From contig CM072886.1 in the NCBI GenBank assembly GCA_037013685.1, positions 22,885,080-22,949,079 on the forward strand: a DNA stretch of 64,000 nt, read 5' to 3'. Positions 59,251 through 64,000 of the stretch are shown one piece after another. Numbering within the stretch: the first letter of the stretch is position 1; every line of letters begins with the position of its first letter. Position numbers and translations under genes: made by a program. The notes beneath the pieces are model-generated. The model was not told where the DNA came from and did no database searches. It saw nothing but the letters and a program-made list of their open reading frames with translations. The DNA comes from Acridotheres tristis. Its lineage: Eukaryota > Chordata > Aves > Passeriformes > Sturnidae.

Positions 59251-60350
59251 TGGCACAAAACAGTTGTATTCTGAACTGCTCAGTTATTTTGTTAACTTAG
59301 CCCTTGTCTAATTCTTGATCAATAAATCAAGAATAACATCAATCATTTTTTCTCAGAATTGGCCACTCTGGGTATGTCACAGGATTATTAAGAACTTGTC
59401 TGATCTGTGTTGTTTTAGTCGTGATGTCAACTGAAGCACAATTAGATCCTGAGGGCCTGTCCAAATATCAAGTCAGGTATGTGATGAGAAATCACATAAA
59501 TCAAGCCTTAAAAGGAGCATTACATACGCAAGTTGATATAGTGAGCAATAATTATTAGACACCCAGACTGTGTGGCAATATGGAAAAAGAAATCCACTTG
59601 CTTAAGCAAATATTCGCCTCTTCAAACCGTGCATTGTTTTGCAACTTCACCATCAAAAACTCTCTTCCCTGAGTCAAGACCACATCGTTTTCAGTAACAA
59701 GACAAAGCATCTGAAAGGTGCTTCAAGTTAGTAGGTTCAAAAGCAAAACTAGGATCAAATACTAATTGTAAAGCAGAAACTGCTACACACATGAATTTGC
59801 TTTCTTTTACAAGTTTTATACTTTAAAGGACATAAAGGAGGACACAAATTTAGGGGGCATTTACAAACGAACAAAATAGAAACAAATCCAGTAATCTACT
59901 GGATAACCAAACACAAACACAGCAATCCAGCCACAAACCTATCTGGGTTATCACCAAATAGATGTAATCTAAAGAAATACTGCCATCAAGCAAAAGGTAT
60001 GAAAGGAAAAAGATTAAGTGAGAAAAAAATGCTGGACTGCAGCCATAAAAGGACCTTCACATTCTTTTTTTGGTCAGCTTATCCAGTGCAGCTATTTATT
60101 GTGACCCATTACAAGACTCAGGCTCCAGGAGCTGTCTAGAGAGACTTTTGCCAACTTGAAGACCCATACCTATTTATAAATTCTCTTTTAACTTCATAAA
60201 CATACAATTAAAAACAAAAAAACTTTTGAAAATGAATTTCAAACTTTCCATGTACTTGCTCCAGTCTATCTTCTGGATCTCTTCCATTTTTTTCTCTTTT
60301 GATATCAGGATTACTTTTGAATCCATGTTTTCTTCTCCTATCTAATAACC
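59251..60350. other. Non-genic DNA
   Basis: No gene or named repeat is recognised. Confidence 0.5.
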
Positions 60351-60369
60351 ATATATATATATATATATA
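60351..60369. repeat. (AT)n microsatellite
   Basis: About 9.5 AT units, followed by a short ATAC/TATATA-rich stretch. Confidence 0.9.
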
Positions 60370-63300
60370 CACTATATAACTATATTCATACTGGACAATG
60401 CTGTTCCAAAAACCTACTTGACTCATCCTACTATCTCTTTTTCTGCCCTTTCAGCCTCTCAGCTTTACTCACACTTCTGTTTTCAAAGTTGATCTATAAA
60501 AAACTTTCCCTTCCTGATTATAGTCCCTAATTTCATTCAGTGCCTGCTACAATTTCTTAATTAGCTAACTATATAATTTAACTTTGCCACATTTTCTGAA
60601 ACATCTGCCATGAAAGAAGTGCTCCAAATAGACTTGTAGTATTACTGAATAGGTTGCAATTAACTACAGTCTCTCATACAACTATCTCTATTTCTATCCA
60701 CACGGAGTACATCTTTCTCTTGGCTTAGCTGATAAATCTTCTGGGATGGGAATTAGGTTTTGGTTTGGTGTTTGAAGAGCCCTGAAGAGTAATTTCCAAC
60801 TCGTTTGAGACAATAGTTTAATTTAAAGAAACTTTAATAATTCATAGGGATAAAGGTTCCCTATAGAATCTGACATAATTAATTCTGCATTGAGGCATTC
60901 AGTAATTCTTCCTTTATTCAAACGGGACCTCAGTTTGCTTAAATATGTGAGGAGTCTATCCTACATATCACTGATTAGCAAACTATAAAGAGTATCTTTA
61001 TTGGAAAGAAAAGAAACTTCCCTACAGGACCCTCCTCAGGAACCTGCTTGGCAATGTTGGGTTCTGCTCCCCTCTGAGCCTAACCTAGGACCAAGTTGCA
61101 ACACTTGAAGATGCAAAACATCCCTGGGGGCTGTGTGAGCACAGCTCTCCATGGCTGCACATTAATCTGTGACACATGCACCCAACAGGCTGCTGATTTG
61201 TTAAGCAATTGCCACAGAGCTCGAGTTACGATTACAGACAGTCCTTGCTACCAGACACCTACTGCTTTAACATCAACAATGAAGATGAGTCACTAAAGCA
61301 ACTTGGGAGCATCATTGAGCAAGGGCTGAGACAAATCTCTCTGTCTGCTGCGATGGTGTATGCTGTGACATCTAAGAGAGCACTGCCCCGGAGTGTGCTC
61401 TGCATTATTATCTCTCTCCCCCATGTCTATCTCAAATACTGAAACTCCATTCCTGCTGTAAATTCAAAGGAAGAAAAAATTTTCCCCTTCACTTTCCTCC
61501 AGCAGCCTGCTTATTTTAGAAGGCTTTATCAGTCTACTCAGGCCTGAAAGTATTTATTGGGGTCCTTCCCCTGACCCTACTAATTCAGCTCCTCTGAGCT
61601 TTTTCCAAACAGCAGCAGCAGTATTAAAAGTTGGCATGATTCATACACTGCCACTCACACTCTGAAGGGTGAGTATGATCTTATCATATGAATTTCAGTC
61701 TGGTAAAACCTGGGAAAGTTATGGTTGGCAGCAGATAAACAGAGATAGTCTGTCTGCAGACTCGGGAAGATGACTTTGCACTTCACATTCAGTTAGAATA
61801 TTATCCTTGTAGTCCTCAGACATATTTATTTAATGTGGTATTACTTCTTGACAATTGCACCAACAAGTTTTCCCATATTTCTGCTTTAAATGGAATAATC
61901 TAGTTCTGGAAATACTGTTTCTATTTATATATTTACCAGCAATAATCCACATCCTTTTTTTACCTTTTTATTTTGGGGAATTTTTTTGGGGATAGATTGT
62001 CCCAGGCAAATTAGGCAGGGATGCAAGAAGTTATAGAGAGGGGCTCTTTGATTGGTGTGTATATGAAAAGCACAACACTGAGCACACATGTATAGAGAAT
62101 ATAAAAACAGCTGTATTCCCCTTAAAATGACATATTCAACACAATTTTGGATTAAATATATATTCAGAACAAATAACAGAAGACATGAAATAGGCTACAC
62201 TCACTTTTTTAAAACTTTTTTTGAAATTTTTAAAGTTCACTTCTCAGTGACCTGATCAATCTGATGCAAATTGACATGGTAATTGATTTATTACAGTACT
62301 AAGACTTGGAGACACAACTAGACCAGTTGCAGATTGGCAGAGGATATTATGGCATCTTTATCCCCATGGCAATTCACAAACTCAGAGCAGTAAATTGCAG
62401 AAAAATGTTTAATCCCCCCCTCTATGTTCCATTTGATACAGATCTGTCAATTCTATTCTGTGCAAAGGTGACTTTGGAACTAGGCAGACTTGTTCAGCTA
62501 CCAAGTATGTTTATTTCAGATCCTGTATTATTAGACAGTGACTGAGAACTTCTTTTGTTGCTCTTGTTCTCGGCCACAATCAACTTCTGCTGCTTTTCTC
62601 CTCCAAGGAATGTTAACCTTCAAGCAGACCAGGAGAAATTTGAGTCGAAGAACAGCTCTTTGGAAACACTTTCTCAAGACCTCCCCATATATCCCCAGCT
62701 ACTCAACATCCTGATCATGTTTCTAAACAAGTTAAGCAGATTTGTTTTCCACCTGCAATCAGCCTGAGAATTATCTGTGTGCTTTCAGAGGGGGCACTGC
62801 TTTAACTGAATGGATAGCTGGCACCTGATCCTGATGCCCTGTGCTAAACACTAACAGCCTGAAGCATGTGCCTGTTCAAACTACATCTGATGACATCCTT
62901 CATATGTAGAACTGTGTGCAAACAACGAAGCAGAGACAGGTTTGTGATAACACAGACTATCATGAGCATTATTTCTTAGGAAGAAAAGAATCAATACATT
63001 CCAAAAATGAACAAGATGTAACAAAGGCAAATTAAATGCAGATGATAAGATGTCACAATTTCAGGCACCAATTGCTCAAATGTAAATACGATATCCTAAT
63101 CACTATGTTCTTGAAACAAGTCTTTAATTTAGAACCAGAGCCTTCAAGCAAGAAAACACAGAGTGATTTCAATAGGTGCTGTGAACACGTAGCTCATTGT
63201 AAACTCCCTCAGAAACTTGATCTGAACCAATAAGGGAAAACATTTTCTCCCTCTCTTTCTTCCATTTAGATTCCTAAATAGAGAATTTTTTTGAAGCTAG

Positions 63301-63415
63301 AGAATGCCAAATTTGAGAGCCTTGAATAAAAGTCCTCATAACAACATAACTTCTGCATGTGCCAATTATGTGATAATCCATTTAAATTCTGAAAAAAAAT
63401 GCTTTTAACGAACAG
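60370..63415. other. Non-genic DNA
   Basis: No gene is recognised. The 61060-61450 part is GC-richer and has two overlapping plus frames (61096-61296, 66 codons; 61209-61442, 77 codons) with no known relative. Confidence 0.5.
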
Positions 63416-63446
63416 AACAAAACAAAACAAAACAAAACAAAAAAAC
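63416..63446. repeat. (AACAA)n pentanucleotide microsatellite
   Basis: About six AACAA/CAAAA units, then a looser A/C-rich tail to about 63472. Confidence 0.9.
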
Positions 63447-64000
63447 CAAACAACAAAACTAAACCCAAACCAACTGACACCAGCACTGTGTTAAAAGGAT
63501 GCCACCTACCGGGCACCTTATCAACCTCCAGCAAGAGATCTGGAGAGAGAGGTGAAGTACATCTGAGAAAACTGAAAAAGACTGCTTTGTAGGGTAGCTC
63601 CCTAAAACTGGACTAAGAAAATTAAAAATGAATACTTCTCAGTGCTCCTTAAGCTTGGAGTTTCCCACAAGCTCAGAGTTTTCTTTCTTTTCTGCCAGCT
63701 TTCTCATGCCTCTTTTTTTTTCTCTAGTAGTAGTAGCAGCAGTAATAGCCATATTTCACAAGCATTTATTCTTTGTATTTTCTTATTAACTCTTTCCCCC
63801 CAGTGCTCCTATTCTTGATGAGAAGGCTGCATCTTAACAATCTGCTTACCATTCTTTTCTGTTCTCCTCCATTAGGCTAACAGGTACTGTCCAGGCTTTC
63901 CATTGAAAACAATTAAAAGATGCAATATATGCACATACATGCAGAGATGCACACAAGCAAACATGATGGAATGAATATCACGTTTTAGGGGAAAATCAGG
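63447..64000. other. Non-genic DNA
   Basis: No gene is recognised. A short (TAG)n/(CAG)n trinucleotide run lies at 63725-63745. Confidence 0.5.

Noticed and set aside
61209..61442. 77-codon frame in a GC-richer patch
   Set aside because: Overlaps another frame, no family resemblance, no splice borders.

Overview
The window looks like ordinary vertebrate nuclear DNA, most probably from a bird. The base composition is AT-rich and CpG-poor, there are no bacterial-style gene runs, and every mobile element I can name is a CR1 LINE fragment. Four of the five carry the avian-type CR1 3' end, which closes in short repeats of the ATTCTATGA kind. I see no Alu, L1 or other mammal-specific repeats. Crocodile or turtle is the main alternative, since both also carry CR1. 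I cannot name the species or the locus.

I recognise no protein-coding gene. The open frames are short, scattered over both strands, often overlap one another in the few GC-richer pockets, and match no family I know. The best description is a gene desert or a stretch of one or more very long introns. It holds decayed CR1 copies, simple repeats, and several blocks that look like conserved non-coding (enhancer-type) DNA. That last call rests on sequence texture only and needs an alignment.

Layout: 0-9 kb is unique AT-rich DNA with one minus-strand CR1 (1.1-1.7 kb), a TA/TG microsatellite (4.5 kb) and a small hairpin. 9.2-10.6 kb has a 31-nt tandem duplication, a 143-codon open frame of doubtful status, and a conserved-looking block with an octamer site. 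10.6-26.8 kb is featureless apart from a short CR1 3' end (15.4 kb), a 20-bp perfect palindrome (10.9 kb) and a 70-bp stretch without any G or C (18.9 kb). 26.9-28.5 kb is a GC-richer pocket that contains one copy of an unnamed dispersed repeat; a second, inverted copy lies at 43.2-43.6 kb. At 31.2 kb there is a perfect (AAGGG) array of about 31 units. 35.6-36.3 kb is an old CR1 in which 13 in-frame reverse-transcriptase codons can still be read. 36.8 kb has a strong 21-bp-arm hairpin and 37.3 kb a conserved-looking block. 39.4-40.3 kb is another CR1 with the end of the reverse-transcriptase region. 41.6-42.0 kb is purine-rich. 45.0 kb is a palindromic element. 51.7 kb has a 24-T run. 52.6-53.7 kb could be a minus-strand 3' UTR (weak). 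55.9 kb is a fifth CR1. 57-59.3 kb is the richest area for candidate regulatory elements. The last 5 kb holds simple repeats only.

No genes can be shown to work together here. The observations most worth checking are the AAGGG array, the inverted pair of unnamed repeats, the 36.8-kb hairpin and the candidate conserved elements at 10.4, 37.3, 57.2-57.9 and 58.8-59.25 kb. I did not find evidence for a new biological system.
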